A stretch of 64,000 nucleotides of DNA, from positions 60,070 to 124,069 of IMG/VR virus record IMGVR_UViG_3300020203_000009. One strand, written 5' to 3'. The notes beneath the pieces were generated by a model. It was not told the origin of the DNA and did no database searches. It saw nothing but the letters and a program-made list of their open reading frames with translations. Positions 16,771 through 26,155 of this stretch are shown here, piece after piece (position 1 is the first letter of the stretch; every line of letters begins with the position of its first letter). Source of the DNA: a virus. Made by a program: the position numbers and the translations under genes.

Positions 16771-17592
16771 TCATACATTTTTTTTGTTTTTCTTGCTGCG
16801 GCTTATTTTAGCTGGGACATTGGGAAGTCCGTATTTTCCACGCTGTTCTTCAAACCCGTCGTAGTCTGGAGAAATATAGCTTATCTTACCATCAACATGT
16901 CCGAAACCCTTAGCTAAGTACGTGATACGACAGCGGCAATTAATATGGAGTCCACATAGACTTGGAAACTGTCCACCTGGAGTGTAATAGGAAGACGTAA
17001 TTTCGGATAGTTTCCAGTACCTAGGTGTTATCCTGTCCGGCAGCGTATGCAGGATGTATTCATAAGGTCCTGTAACCTCGTCGTGTACAACAATGAAAAA
17101 CACCGTTGGGTCATTGTTTCCTGCCACTTTTCCAATTTTAGAGATATTAAGGGCGGTACCTGTGTTTCCAGAGCGTTGTGACTCTGCATTTGCTATCAAT
17201 CTTACGTGATTGTTGGATAAATCCAACTCCTTTTGTACGATTTCCTTAATATCACTAGCTTTTAGTGACTTGTTCCCCATCACTAGCTCCTGAGAGTGAG
17301 CAGTTACTTCGTTTACAACTCTAGCTACGGTTTTAGTTTTAATAGCTTCCATGTAACTATTGGCTACATTCAAAAGCCCTTTAAGAACTTCTTCTTCGTC
17401 TCTGTCAGCCTTGCGATCACCCAAGGCTTGAAAAAAAAGAGAGGTTAAGCTGTTTTTGTTGCTTGAAATAGTTAGTTTTTTGTCTTTAGATATTTTAGGG
17501 ATAATCCCTAGAAAATCCATAGTAACGCTATCAAATTTAGCGCCCACTAGCTGAGCTATTTTTTGAATAAGGTCGAAGGAGATGTTTCTCAT
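16771..17592 (-). CDS. MuF-like minor head morphogenesis protein
   Basis: Carries the C-terminal signature of the phage Mu F / SPP1 gp7 family: HINCRCRITYL near residue 220, preceded by LTRITP-like sequence and a segment typical of the fold (VHDEVTGPYEYILH). MuF proteins associate with the portal in the prohead. Gene order supports this: MuF, a Gln-rich protein, then portal. The first 130 residues are helical. It starts one base from the end of the upstream gene (shared base at 17592). The last 15 residues are Lys-rich. Confidence 0.75.
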   Translation of the reverse strand: MRNISFDLIQKIAQLVGAKFDSVTMDFLGIIPKISKDKKLTISSNKNSLTSLFFQALGDRKADRDEEEVLKGLLNVANSYMEAIKTKTVARVVNEVTAHSQELVMGNKSLKASDIKEIVQKELDLSNNHVRLIANAESQRSGNTGTALNISKIGKVAGNNDPTVFFIVVHDEVTGPYEYILHTLPDRITPRYWKLSEITSSYYTPGGQFPSLCGLHINCRCRITYLAKGFGHVDGKISYISPDYDGFEEQRGKYGLPNVPAKISRSKKNKKNV

Positions 17593-18170
17593 TATTTGAT
17601 TTCAATATTAAGACCAGAATCTTCAATCAACTTGTCAATACCGGAGCCAGCACTTGAGGACTCTTTAGCCCATTTATCAAGAATACTATTTACTAATGTT
17701 TTCTGAGCAGAGATAACCTTTGTGGAATTGTCTTTAAACGCTCTTTCTTTTTGAGTTTTGCGCAAAATAGCAATTGCCTCTACTGCTTTACGCATATCAA
17801 TAACCGAAGGCTTTTCGCCTTTTTGAACTAAGCTGGCTAGTTCATTAATATGCTGATCAAGTTCGCTCTGACCTTCTTCCGTAGGCATTTCTTCGCCGGA
17901 CATTTCCTGCCCTTCTTCCATAGGAGCGCCCTGAGCATTTGGATCTTGAGCATTTGGATCTTGACTAGGATCAATAGGTTGACCGTTTTCGTCAACCTGC
18001 TGTCCCATCATGGCAGCTTCCTGTGCGGCTTGCTGCTGCATTTGCTGCTGCATTTGCTGCATTTGAGAGTCTTTCATTCCCTGCTCATAGCCCAAACGGA
18101 ATGCAACGTCTTTTACTTCAAGAAATTGACCACGAATGTCCATGTACTTTTTTTTCCAATCCGCTGACAT
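17592..18170 (-). CDS. Gln-rich hypothetical head protein, 192 aa
   Basis: Residues about 36-60 are a Gln/Met run (MQQMQQQMQQQ), followed by two DPNAQ repeats and an acidic stretch (Glu/Met/Gly) to about 105. The C-terminal 85 residues are helical. It lies between portal and MuF with close spacing on both sides, so it is probably a head-associated or prohead core protein. Low-complexity proteins at this site are common in large phages, but I cannot name a family. Confidence 0.55.
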   Translation of the reverse strand: MSADWKKKYMDIRGQFLEVKDVAFRLGYEQGMKDSQMQQMQQQMQQQAAQEAAMMGQQVDENGQPIDPSQDPNAQDPNAQGAPMEEGQEMSGEEMPTEEGQSELDQHINELASLVQKGEKPSVIDMRKAVEAIAILRKTQKERAFKDNSTKVISAQKTLVNSILDKWAKESSSAGSGIDKLIEDSGLNIEIK

Positions 18171-18185
18171 ATTAGCTCCTATTTA

Positions 18186-19949
18186 TTAATTTTCTGTATC
18201 GTCCATCATATCTTTTATTAACATATCCAAAATCTCCATAGCGTCTGGACGAGTAGCATAGTAAGCTGCGACAGCCGCTGGATTATACTGAGTCAGAGCT
18301 TGCATGTTTGTACTCCAGAACTGATCACGCCTATATCTTAGGGTAGGATCAACACCGGCGGCTGGAGATTCATTGAAAGTATGAATAATATCAGAAACAT
18401 TGTTGTAAGCGTCTAACGTTTGTCTATATCCGGGGTTAAGTGGGATTTTAGGAGACAGACCTGGAGAAATCGGATCTTTTTGAACTTCACTAAGAACATC
18501 TGCATAGCTCATGTGTATGCTCATTTCTGAAGTAATTCGTTGTGATTCCTTTTCTCTGCTTTCGGCATCTAATCCAGACAGCGTAATTTCGCAAATTTCT
18601 GCCAATTCTGGGTCGATGAGTGGAAGGATTTTGTAGTTAAGGAATGTTTGCCAATGATTAATAAGGGGTTTTAGGGAAATATCACGGGCGGCGGTTAGTT
18701 TCCATTCATTGTTACTCTCAGACATTGACTGATTGTTTGTACCCTTGGATAAGTGTGCAAATCCAGGCAACTCGTCTGGAGACATGCCGAATGCTGAAAG
18801 GATATTTCTTGTAGTTTGATCAAATAGATATTCAAACTCTCCGTCTTTCTTGTTGGGAGTAGTTTGTATCCATTCAACGTTCTCTTCTTTTCCTACGCCA
18901 AAGATAGGTGTTCTGAAAGAATTGTCTACGTTGTTAATGCTTGCTTGAAAATTCTGCTTAATATCTTCAATATCTTCCTTATTGATATCGTCAGACTTAA
19001 TAACAAGCATACCCTTGGCTGCCTTGCCGTTCTGAAAGTAAAGCTTATTGTAAACTTCAATAGAACTGTGAGTAGTAACGGCTGTGATAATAGTGTCTAG
19101 CGGAGTGACTGGGTAGCCGTTATGCTCAATATCTGTGCTTGGGTATAGATTGTGAACTACCATCTCATCAGGTGAAAATGCCTGTGTTGGAATTCCTTCA
19201 ATAACCTGTACCCAGTCATACTGGTCTTTTTCAATCATTTCAGGATTAATCTTTACACCAGTTAGGTTTTGCAACAGTGCTATTGAGCCTCTTCTGATAC
19301 TGGTATGAGCGTCACTGCTTTTTACAGCGTGATAGATTGTTCCCGCATCTACAGGGCGAAACCTGTTAAATACTTTATTTTCTGTATCTGAATAGATGAT
19401 CTCTGTAGAGAACTGACCAAAACTAAGACCGTTTATAGTTTGCGAATAGAAGAATTCAGAAAGAGTCATCTTCTCTTTCTCTCCGAGTCCTTCTGTAAGT
19501 CCGCAATTCAAGAGAATTTTATTAGCTCTATCAATTCTTTCTTGAATCTTAATCATCTGTTCTGGTTCAACTATCTTTTTAAACTCTTCCCTCAAAACAG
19601 TTCTAATACCTACATCAAACCTATCCGCTTGGATTTTACCAAACATGCTCATTACGTTTCCGCGAGCGCGCATGATACCTGCGATTAACAGGTTACCAAC
19701 CCTGATTTGCTTGATAACATAGGGAGGAAGTAGCCTGCGCCTTATCTTATAAACACCAGCATAACTATCGTTTTGCCTAGGGTTTTCTGTAACCGATAGC
19801 CTTGGAACTTTACGGCTTTTGTTGGCAGACCCCATTGCGTTTTTTATAAGGTCGTTATAAAAAGCAGGAGACTGAGCAATGGGCATATTCATAGTATCAG
19901 CACTATTAAATATGATTGGTTTTCTTACTGTTTTAGTTTCGTCAGTCAT
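18186..19949 (-). CDS. Portal protein
   Basis: The dodecameric ring at the packaging vertex through which DNA enters and leaves the head. Supporting features: 587 residues, a long mixed alpha/beta body, the segment VIEGIPTQAFSPDEMVVHNLYP (split as VIEGIP / FSPDEMVV), the later LSAFGMSPDELPGF, and a C-terminal helical region with LKPLINHWQTFLN. Portals of the HK97/T4 superclass have equivalent SPDEMVH and FGVP-type motifs. It is flanked by MuF-like and terminase genes, as expected. Confidence 0.85.
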   Translation of the reverse strand: MTDETKTVRKPIIFNSADTMNMPIAQSPAFYNDLIKNAMGSANKSRKVPRLSVTENPRQNDSYAGVYKIRRRLLPPYVIKQIRVGNLLIAGIMRARGNVMSMFGKIQADRFDVGIRTVLREEFKKIVEPEQMIKIQERIDRANKILLNCGLTEGLGEKEKMTLSEFFYSQTINGLSFGQFSTEIIYSDTENKVFNRFRPVDAGTIYHAVKSSDAHTSIRRGSIALLQNLTGVKINPEMIEKDQYDWVQVIEGIPTQAFSPDEMVVHNLYPSTDIEHNGYPVTPLDTIITAVTTHSSIEVYNKLYFQNGKAAKGMLVIKSDDINKEDIEDIKQNFQASINNVDNSFRTPIFGVGKEENVEWIQTTPNKKDGEFEYLFDQTTRNILSAFGMSPDELPGFAHLSKGTNNQSMSESNNEWKLTAARDISLKPLINHWQTFLNYKILPLIDPELAEICEITLSGLDAESREKESQRITSEMSIHMSYADVLSEVQKDPISPGLSPKIPLNPGYRQTLDAYNNVSDIIHTFNESPAAGVDPTLRYRRDQFWSTNMQALTQYNPAAVAAYYATRPDAMEILDMLIKDMMDDTEN

Positions 19950-19952
19950 ATT

Positions 19953-20897
19953 TTACTCTGCGCTTGTATAAAATACAGATGCTACGTCTGTAGATTTATT
20001 AGTAATACTGGCACTAAAGGTTTCGCCGCTTTTTAGGAAAACACCCTTTTTTGCCTTAATACCGGCGCGCATTGGGTTAATTTCAATAGCGGCAGTTCCA
20101 TTAAGGACTAGTTCTAGTTTTTTATCCGATTCAATATAGAGGAAGTTCTTTGAATTGTTATAAATGTAAAGACGTGTTTGAATATTTGTTTCTTCAGGTA
20201 GGGAGTTGATGCTATACACTTCCAAATACTCTGGGTTTACATCGGTAATTTCATAAGTATTAAAAGTAACGGAACTAAAACCGCTTGTAATTTTAACCTT
20301 ATCGCCAATCTGAACACCGGCAGACCCAAAGTTTTGCAAATCAGTGGCAAAATCTGCACCAAGAACAACAACTTCTTCAGCACCGGCTAAGTTTTTAACT
20401 TGAAAGCTAGTAGCGTTGAAGGCTAAAACAGTGAATCGACCCTGATTAGCCGTGTTAAACCCCTCACCAAGCCTGACATCGTCTCCTACTAGCATACCGT
20501 TGCTGATTAGGTCTAGAGCTGTTCCAGCAGTGCTAGTAAAGGTCAAAATAGGCCCGTTCTTGGTTACTGTTATCTCTGTAGTGGCATCAGCGCCTGGGAA
20601 ATTAGCACTTCTAAAATCAGGAGCGGTACCGGAATTGTTTTTGATAATATAGGTGCTTGAGGTATTGGGTTTTAGCGATATATCGTAAGTAGTTGTATTG
20701 TCGTCGGAGATTGCAATAACACCACTAAAAAGCTCTAGAGTCTGTCCCGCTTGTAATTTCAGCAACTTAGAGTAAATTTCACTAGCATCTAAAGCTTGCT
20801 CGTCGTGCGTCCATCGTGATACATTCTTTGTACTGCTATTTGTGGGACTAACGTCATCATATCCTGAAATATGGACGAGTAGGTTGATTTTGCTCAT
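19953..20897 (-). CDS. Beta-rich putative structural protein, 314 aa
   Basis: The protein alternates short beta segments with many Thr, Ser, Asn and Gly and few charged helices, typical of decoration, fibre or neck proteins. No family recognised. The frame opens at a TTG (20909) but the ATG at 20897 follows GGAG and starts MSKINLL, so I use it. It lies between terminase and portal genes and has its own promoter. A capsid decoration or vertex role is an inference from position and composition. Confidence 0.55.
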   Translation of the reverse strand: MSKINLLVHISGYDDVSPTNSSTKNVSRWTHDEQALDASEIYSKLLKLQAGQTLELFSGVIAISDDNTTTYDISLKPNTSSTYIIKNNSGTAPDFRSANFPGADATTEITVTKNGPILTFTSTAGTALDLISNGMLVGDDVRLGEGFNTANQGRFTVLAFNATSFQVKNLAGAEEVVVLGADFATDLQNFGSAGVQIGDKVKITSGFSSVTFNTYEITDVNPEYLEVYSINSLPEETNIQTRLYIYNNSKNFLYIESDKKLELVLNGTAAIEINPMRAGIKAKKGVFLKSGETFSASITNKSTDVASVFYTSAE

Positions 20898-20916
20898 TAT
20901 TTTCTCCAAGATTATC

Positions 20917-20927
20917 TATAATACCAT
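20917..20927 (-). promoter_or_regulatory. Extended -10 promoter (ATGGTATTATA)
   Basis: Minus strand ATGGTATTATA, a one-base variant of the GTGGTATTATA class, followed by a short leader with TTGGAG and the ATG at 20897. Confidence 0.55.
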
Positions 20928-21002
20928 TAAAAGGTTGCAGTTTTTCCCCATTTAAGCAGCAAGTATGGTATTTTATAACCGTTTGTTGTAAAAACAGCTT
21001 TT

Positions 21003-22877
21003 TTACCACACAATCTGGCGTTTTGGAATAATAGCATCTGTTTTTGGCTTACCCTTGTCGTCAGACGCAAGATTGGTGATAATCCTTTCCATGGCTTGTT
21101 TGGTAGCAGCAAGAACTGTTTCTTGAGGAGCAAGCTCTTTTACGATAAGGGGTTTACGGCTAGTGTCGATCTGACCCGCAGTAGATAGCATGATTTTTTT
21201 ATTAGAACCAAAAATTTGACTAATAGGGTATCTTAGAGAGTCCATTTGGTCGCTTATTGCAGTCCCGTCTTTATCGTGATAAGGGACTTCCGTTGGATCT
21301 CCCTTGGCATCAAGCTTCCACCTATATACTCCAAATGCATCAATAAATTTCTGAGTTTCTGGCCTTTTTACAATGAATAGGCGGCGCTTACTAGATGAGT
21401 CTATTATTGCAGATTGAACAGAGGCAATCCCTTCTTTTACATCTTTAACGAAATCAGGAACTTGCAGTCCACCTTTTTTTAAACTCTTTACCAAGTCAGG
21501 TCTGTTTTGATCTACATACCACTTAGACATATTCCATTTTTGTTGAAAATCATTACAAACTTTGATAACATCACTTGTTTCAAGTTCATTTTCCAGAAAA
21601 CAATCAAGCACCCAAAACTCTCCATTGGGCATAATAGCTATAGCCAACAAAGATGTGAAGTCGGTAAAACCCCAATCTGCTCCACCAATAATGCTGACGC
21701 CTAGAGTGTTAAGGTAGTCTTTTAGGTATTCAAAGGAGACGCTGATTGGCCTATCACCTGTGATTTTTTCAATCGCCTGCTCTGGTGTAAGCGTATTTAG
21801 GCTTACTTCAAAACGAGGATAAACCAACCCCGAGGTTGATGGTTTTTCACATAGTAACTGTGCTGTAGCAGTTGGTGTGTCAATCTTTCTAAATAAGTTA
21901 CGTACTTGCTTTACGGTTTTATAAAGACCACCAACATCATCTTCTGGCCTATCTACAAGCATATTTTTCATAACAGGTAGTAGTGGGTGTTCGGCGATAC
22001 CAGCATATGCGTTAAACTGCTCGTATCTGTTTTTTTCTTTATCCGTTAGTGTTTCAAACTCTTCTGGAGATAGATTCGACATTGGTAGTTGAGTGGTGAT
22101 ATAGCGCAAAACCTTAGGCTCACTAATTAAAGCCTCTTCGTTGGGGATTTTTTGGGTTATATCAATAATATTCCAACGTAAAACCTTTCCTCCAGATTTT
22201 TCCACTGCCTTTAGGGTTTTCTCCATAAGGCCACCTGAGAATTTCCTGGTACTTAAATAAACTGTAAGTGGCTGATACCTCTTATAGCTAGAGGGAATCA
22301 TTTTAGCTTCCTCTAGTGCTTTTGGGTTTGCAATAACATCAATTTCATCACAAAACAACATCGGTGTGTGCTCAGAGTTAGCTCCAGCGACGGTAGCGAT
22401 TACAACCTTAATGTAAATCTCCTCACCCTCATCTGTAAGCCATGAGATGTGTCTAGTGTTCTCTGTGCTTTGTTTCCATCCATGAGCCTTTAGATATGGT
22501 GTGATTTTACGAAAAAAGTTAGACAAGTAACTTACTGATTTAGCTGATTGTGAGCTAATTGCTGATAGAATACAGGCACTTAATCTAAGGTGAATTAAAC
22601 ATATAACCGCCGCCGCCGCTGCTGCTAGTGACTTACCAGAGTCACGGCTAGATAGCATGACTATTTCAGGACAATCTACGCTTTCTCCAGTCAACATTAG
22701 TCGGTAAATTTCATATATAGCGTCACAGGGGCCGTGCGTAGACTCTGGGCAGACTACACCGGCTGGAAAACGGATATCAAAATACACATCAAGCCAATCC
22801 TGCATTTCTTCTACAGAATTTAGTTTTTTAAATATGTTTTCCGTTTTTATTTTTTCAATTTGCTCTTCTTCGGTCAT
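21003..22877 (-). CDS. Terminase large subunit
   Basis: The packaging motor ATPase and headful nuclease. Walker A is SSRDSGKS at about residues 77-84, followed by an Ala run helix. Walker B is LFCDEID near 170. The nuclease domain begins with IIGGADWGFTD near 398 (first catalytic Asp), then YVDQNRPDLV, and ends with ISDQMDSLRYP near 580, giving the RuvC/RNase H-like acidic residues. The length of 624 is typical. The start lies 5 bases after a degenerate -10 (GATTAT, 22883..22888). Confidence 0.9.
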   Translation of the reverse strand: MTEEEQIEKIKTENIFKKLNSVEEMQDWLDVYFDIRFPAGVVCPESTHGPCDAIYEIYRLMLTGESVDCPEIVMLSSRDSGKSLAAAAAAVICLIHLRLSACILSAISSQSAKSVSYLSNFFRKITPYLKAHGWKQSTENTRHISWLTDEGEEIYIKVVIATVAGANSEHTPMLFCDEIDVIANPKALEEAKMIPSSYKRYQPLTVYLSTRKFSGGLMEKTLKAVEKSGGKVLRWNIIDITQKIPNEEALISEPKVLRYITTQLPMSNLSPEEFETLTDKEKNRYEQFNAYAGIAEHPLLPVMKNMLVDRPEDDVGGLYKTVKQVRNLFRKIDTPTATAQLLCEKPSTSGLVYPRFEVSLNTLTPEQAIEKITGDRPISVSFEYLKDYLNTLGVSIIGGADWGFTDFTSLLAIAIMPNGEFWVLDCFLENELETSDVIKVCNDFQQKWNMSKWYVDQNRPDLVKSLKKGGLQVPDFVKDVKEGIASVQSAIIDSSSKRRLFIVKRPETQKFIDAFGVYRWKLDAKGDPTEVPYHDKDGTAISDQMDSLRYPISQIFGSNKKIMLSTAGQIDTSRKPLIVKELAPQETVLAATKQAMERIITNLASDDKGKPKTDAIIPKRQIVW

Positions 22878-22881
22878 CTTC

Positions 22882-22891
22882 TATAATCCAC
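22882..22891 (-). promoter_or_regulatory. Degenerate extended -10 promoter (GTGGATTATA)
   Basis: Minus strand GTGGATTATA resembles the common element with one base missing. The terminase ATG follows 5 bases after the hexamer GATTAT. Weaker than the others. Confidence 0.4.
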
Positions 22892-22918
22892 GTATTTATC
22901 TCAAGAACTTAGACATGA

Positions 22919-24661
22919 TTACTTTTTACCTACACTTTCAATACTTCTGTTGAAATCATTATTATCATAGGTATCCTGCCTCTCTAGTTGGTTATCCCTG
23001 GGATAGGCTACGATACCACCCAAAGTACCCATTACAGACGAAATACTAACGGCGTTGATTAGTGCCTGCTTTACTGCTTCTGTAGCATCAAAAACATCTG
23101 TTTCCTTGATTTTATCATATTGGTTATTTTCAATGTCATAAACCAATTTAGGGTCGTCAATCAATGTCTGCAGTACTTTCTTAATCTCATCTCCATTGTG
23201 GCCTGAGTTATCCAAAAGCCTATAGATGGGAGAAAACAGGCTTGGTACTATTACTTCTTTAATGATAGAGCTATCTTCTTTCTGAAGTTCTAGAGCAAGA
23301 TTGATTAAAACCCTACCTCCACCCGGTAAACACCCGCTTTTAATAGTAGCCCTAACGGCGCAAACAGCATCTTCAGCCCTGTCAGCCTTCTCTTTAAGCT
23401 CTCCATCACTAGATCCATAAACCTTAAGCTGTGCAATTCCAGAGGTTAGAATACCAAGACTCTCTTCTAGTAGAGATTTTTCTAGCTTACTTTCAGACTG
23501 TTCAATTCTAGCCTTAAGTTCATCAGCCCTAACCTCTACATTAGTTGAGTCTGGATTACCTACAATTGTAGTCCTGAAGCGATAGATGTCAATCTTTTCA
23601 GCGCCAGAGCCTAGGTCTTCTATTTTAAGTTCCGAAAGAGGATTTTGCATATCGAAAATCTTAGCACCCGTAAACGCCGAAACATCCATTAGAAAATTTA
23701 ACTCTGAGTTAATCAAGGCGTTGATTGGAACACGAACTGGAACTGCTTTAACTGCAGATTCGGCATTAGAGAAGTTAAAGGTTAGAAAGTTAAGAACATT
23801 TTCTGTAAAGGCATGGGCGAAAATAACAACGTTTCCGTTTTCAAGTTGTTTGTCATTGAACTTATAACCAACAAACCTAAGAGCATCTACAATTTGACTA
23901 GGATCTGACAATCGCCCATCAAACAACACATAGTGGGGTTTTTCTAGAGAACAACGTTGATAGCCCTGATCGTTTATGAAGGAGGCGTGGAATTTACCAC
24001 AAGACTCCTCATAACCACGGTTTACTGGAAACCCTTCGACCAGAGAGGTTTCATATTTATCAGACATACCCGATAGCTCTTGAATTGTAACGTGTGATGA
24101 TCCAGAAAAACCAGTGATTTCAAAGGCTTTCATAACTGCCTCTGACATAAGGGTGTCTCCGTTTGCAGATACCCTAGCAACCTTTTCCAGCAAGTCTTGA
24201 TTTTTAACGCCTACTTTGATAGAAGATTTTTCAATAAATGGTAGCATCTTATCATTTAAGAGCCTGGTGATGGTTCTAGCCACTTTCTGTGGGCTATTTT
24301 TGGGATATTTTTTGCAGTAAGCAAATAGGTTTTGGATAAAGCTGCTTAGCAGGATAGAACAAGTGGTAGTTCCATCTCCAGCCTCTCCAGCTACTTTGAT
24401 TGCAGAGCCCATTAGTTGATTAAGTATAAGATGCTCATAGGCATCAAAAGCGCCTAATGATTTGAAAACTGTCATCCCGTCCTTAGTGTTAGAACTGGGA
24501 ATATTGGGTAGATCACTTTCAATAAGTACACACTTGCCGCCAGGACCTAGTGTAGATCCTACAATTTCGCTAACTCTTTTTGTAACCCTCAAAATCAAGC
24601 TTTCTAAGAATTCCGGGTCTGAAGAGAATATTTTAGGTGAAGTTTTTACTTTACGGGTCAT
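22919..24661 (-). CDS. GroEL-like chaperonin (phage group I-type)
   Basis: ATP-dependent protein-folding ring. Motifs TLGPGGK (residues 38-43), TKDGMTVFKSL (about 59-69) and GDGTTT (95-100) match the ATP site of chaperonins, and the C-terminal half has CLPGGGRVLINLA (compare VAGGGVAL). The Gly-Gly-Met tail of GroEL is absent. The length of 580 is slightly longer than bacterial GroEL (about 548). Other large phages, such as EL and OBP, carry their own chaperonins. With the GroES-like protein at 11491..11805 and the nearby capsid gene, the likely client is capsid protein. It has its own promoter and SD AGGAG. Confidence 0.85.
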   Translation of the reverse strand: MTRKVKTSPKIFSSDPEFLESLILRVTKRVSEIVGSTLGPGGKCVLIESDLPNIPSSNTKDGMTVFKSLGAFDAYEHLILNQLMGSAIKVAGEAGDGTTTCSILLSSFIQNLFAYCKKYPKNSPQKVARTITRLLNDKMLPFIEKSSIKVGVKNQDLLEKVARVSANGDTLMSEAVMKAFEITGFSGSSHVTIQELSGMSDKYETSLVEGFPVNRGYEESCGKFHASFINDQGYQRCSLEKPHYVLFDGRLSDPSQIVDALRFVGYKFNDKQLENGNVVIFAHAFTENVLNFLTFNFSNAESAVKAVPVRVPINALINSELNFLMDVSAFTGAKIFDMQNPLSELKIEDLGSGAEKIDIYRFRTTIVGNPDSTNVEVRADELKARIEQSESKLEKSLLEESLGILTSGIAQLKVYGSSDGELKEKADRAEDAVCAVRATIKSGCLPGGGRVLINLALELQKEDSSIIKEVIVPSLFSPIYRLLDNSGHNGDEIKKVLQTLIDDPKLVYDIENNQYDKIKETDVFDATEAVKQALINAVSISSVMGTLGGIVAYPRDNQLERQDTYDNNDFNRSIESVGKK

Positions 24662-24682
24662 GGTTTCTCCTGATATATTACC

Positions 24683-24693
24683 TATAATACCAC
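24683..24693 (-). promoter_or_regulatory. Extended -10 promoter, GTGGTATTATA class
   Basis: Exact GTGGTATTATA on the minus strand, just past the stop of the small zinc-finger gene and about 20 bases before the GroEL-like start. The leader includes AGGAG. Confidence 0.65.
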
Positions 24694-24697
24694 GTTA

Positions 24698-24868
24698 TTA
24701 CTCCAGCTCCCGTGATTTCTTGTTAAAACACTCTTCACAATATGTAGTATCCCTACTACCTTCTTCTCTTTTTTTGGGATTTGGGTCGTATTTGCTAAAG
24801 AGACATAGCTCCTCATGTTTACTTGCTTTGTATTTAGGACAGGTGCAGCATTCCCATTCAGTCGTCAC
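24698..24868 (-). CDS. 56-residue zinc-finger-like protein
   Basis: A GTG at 24868 with a near-ideal GGAGGA ribosome site opens a 56-codon frame. The product has Cys pairs in CCTC (residues 7-10) and YCEEC (43-47) plus a further Cys at 22, with a basic middle, consistent with a single zinc-binding finger. It lies between the AAA+ ATPase and GroEL-like genes and fills what would otherwise be a gap. Likely DNA/RNA or protein binding; function unknown. Confidence 0.6.
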   Translation of the reverse strand: MTTEWECCTCPKYKASKHEELCLFSKYDPNPKKREEGSRDTTYCEECFNKKSRELE

Positions 24869-24884
24869 GTATATCCTCCATATA

Positions 24885-25880
24885 TCAGCTTAACCCCAGT
24901 TTACGTGAAGGTTTCTTACTAAACGATTCTTTAAATCTTTTCTTATGTTCAACAAGCTGTTCAGTAGCCTGTTTAACGGTAATGTTGTCAATTTTAGATC
25001 TGACTACGATTTCTTGCAAATGGGCGATTGAAAATTCATTTGAGGCAGCAAGGGTGGCAGATGCGGCTTCTTCTTCAGATAACACATCCTTTTCAAGGAT
25101 AAAGCCAAGAAGTTCCGCACATTCCTTAGCACTTGGTGTTTTCATTTCAATCACCCTGTCAAACCTACCGGGGCGGTCAATTAGAGCACCCACAGATCTT
25201 TCTGGATTATTGGTAGTCCCTATGATGAAAGTGGGAACGCTAGAGAAAGAAGTTCCTACTCCGTCCAATAGATTAAGTAGGCTAGAGCTGGAACGCCTTG
25301 TAGATCCCTCATGCCCATCTGAGGAAGACCCCCCGATGTCTTCAATAATCAGAATAAGTTTTTCGACATCTTTAAAATTAGAATCAAGCTGAAAGAAATT
25401 ATTAACATCTGAAGCATCAATTGAGGAGGTGTCCCAAATAATTACGCACGTTCCTGGCATTTTTAGGAAAGTTTTGGCTACTTCGTTGATTGCACTAGAC
25501 TTCCCAACTCCTGGTGGGGAACATAGCAACAAAGCACGCTTAGGTTCTCTTTTAAGCTCTTTATATACATGAAGTCTATTGAAAAAATTGTTGCCTTCCT
25601 CGATTATCTGGCTAGTGTTGTCAATTGTCTTTAATAGATTATAGTTTTTAAGTTCAAGCTTATCCAGTGCAATACCTAAAGATGTATTAACTATACAGAA
25701 ACATCCTGGTTTGACTTTATACTTTTCCCTGTCTTTTTCTTCTTCTAAAAACTCAAACTGGATCAATTCCTTTTCAGTCTGAACAGACAAGTCTGATTCT
25801 GGTATCTCTACCTCGTAACCACCAGCCAAATCTTCCAGTCTAGTTACTTTTATAACTTTGAATTTACCTGTTTTTAACAT
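24885..25880 (-). CDS. AAA+ ATPase, FtsH/proteasome-ATPase-like
   Basis: Single AAA+ module: Walker A SPPGVGKSS (121-129), Walker B LILIIEDIGG near 175, sensor 1 IGTTNNPE, and arginine-finger region DRPGRFDR. An N-terminal 110-residue domain is of unknown type. Ring ATPases of this class remodel or unfold proteins. No protease domain is attached, so it may act with a partner or as a pure chaperone; its place beside the chaperonin suggests a role in virion protein folding or disassembly. Confidence 0.85.
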   Translation of the reverse strand: MLKTGKFKVIKVTRLEDLAGGYEVEIPESDLSVQTEKELIQFEFLEEEKDREKYKVKPGCFCIVNTSLGIALDKLELKNYNLLKTIDNTSQIIEEGNNFFNRLHVYKELKREPKRALLLCSPPGVGKSSAINEVAKTFLKMPGTCVIIWDTSSIDASDVNNFFQLDSNFKDVEKLILIIEDIGGSSSDGHEGSTRRSSSSLLNLLDGVGTSFSSVPTFIIGTTNNPERSVGALIDRPGRFDRVIEMKTPSAKECAELLGFILEKDVLSEEEAASATLAASNEFSIAHLQEIVVRSKIDNITVKQATEQLVEHKKRFKESFSKKPSRKLGLS

Positions 25881-25882
25881 TT

Positions 25883-26095
25883 TTATCCCTTAATTTTTGT
25901 TCTTCTTTTACTAATCTTATGCTCAAGACTGTTCAGTTTTTCTCTTCTCAAGTCTGTACCGCTAAAGCAACTTTTTTCTTTTAGGTAAAACTCATTGCTA
26001 TCAAAAAGATTGTTTTTTTTATTAATGTCACTCCATTCCCTTTTACTCTCATGGAGAAACAAATTAGATAAATATTTATCATATCTACAAATCAT
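25883..26095 (-). CDS. Small basic hypothetical protein, 70 aa
   Basis: No family recognised. Charged, Lys/Arg/Asn-rich, with C-terminal basic residues (HKISKRRTKIKG). The ATG at 26095 has AAGGAA upstream, and the stop is 2 bases from the AAA+ ATPase start, so the two are coupled. A possible -10 (TGTATAAAT) lies about 20 bases upstream. Confidence 0.5.
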   Translation of the reverse strand: MICRYDKYLSNLFLHESKREWSDINKKNNLFDSNEFYLKEKSCFSGTDLRREKLNSLEHKISKRRTKIKG

Positions 26096-26155
26096 AGCTG
26101 TTCCTTTTTCATTTATACAGGACTACTCACGATCCGACCATGGAGAAGAGGTATA

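Noticed and set aside
20927-21133. 68-residue minus-strand frame overlapping the terminase 3' end
   Set aside because: Out-of-frame shadow of the terminase C terminus. The 75 bases beyond the terminase stop hold only an AT-rich weak hairpin (GTAAAAA / TTTTTAC).
26005-26040. CAATCTTT on the minus strand inside 25883..26095 and TAATCTTT inside the scaffold gene
   Set aside because: Both lie in coding sequence away from gene starts, so they are treated as chance matches rather than late promoters.
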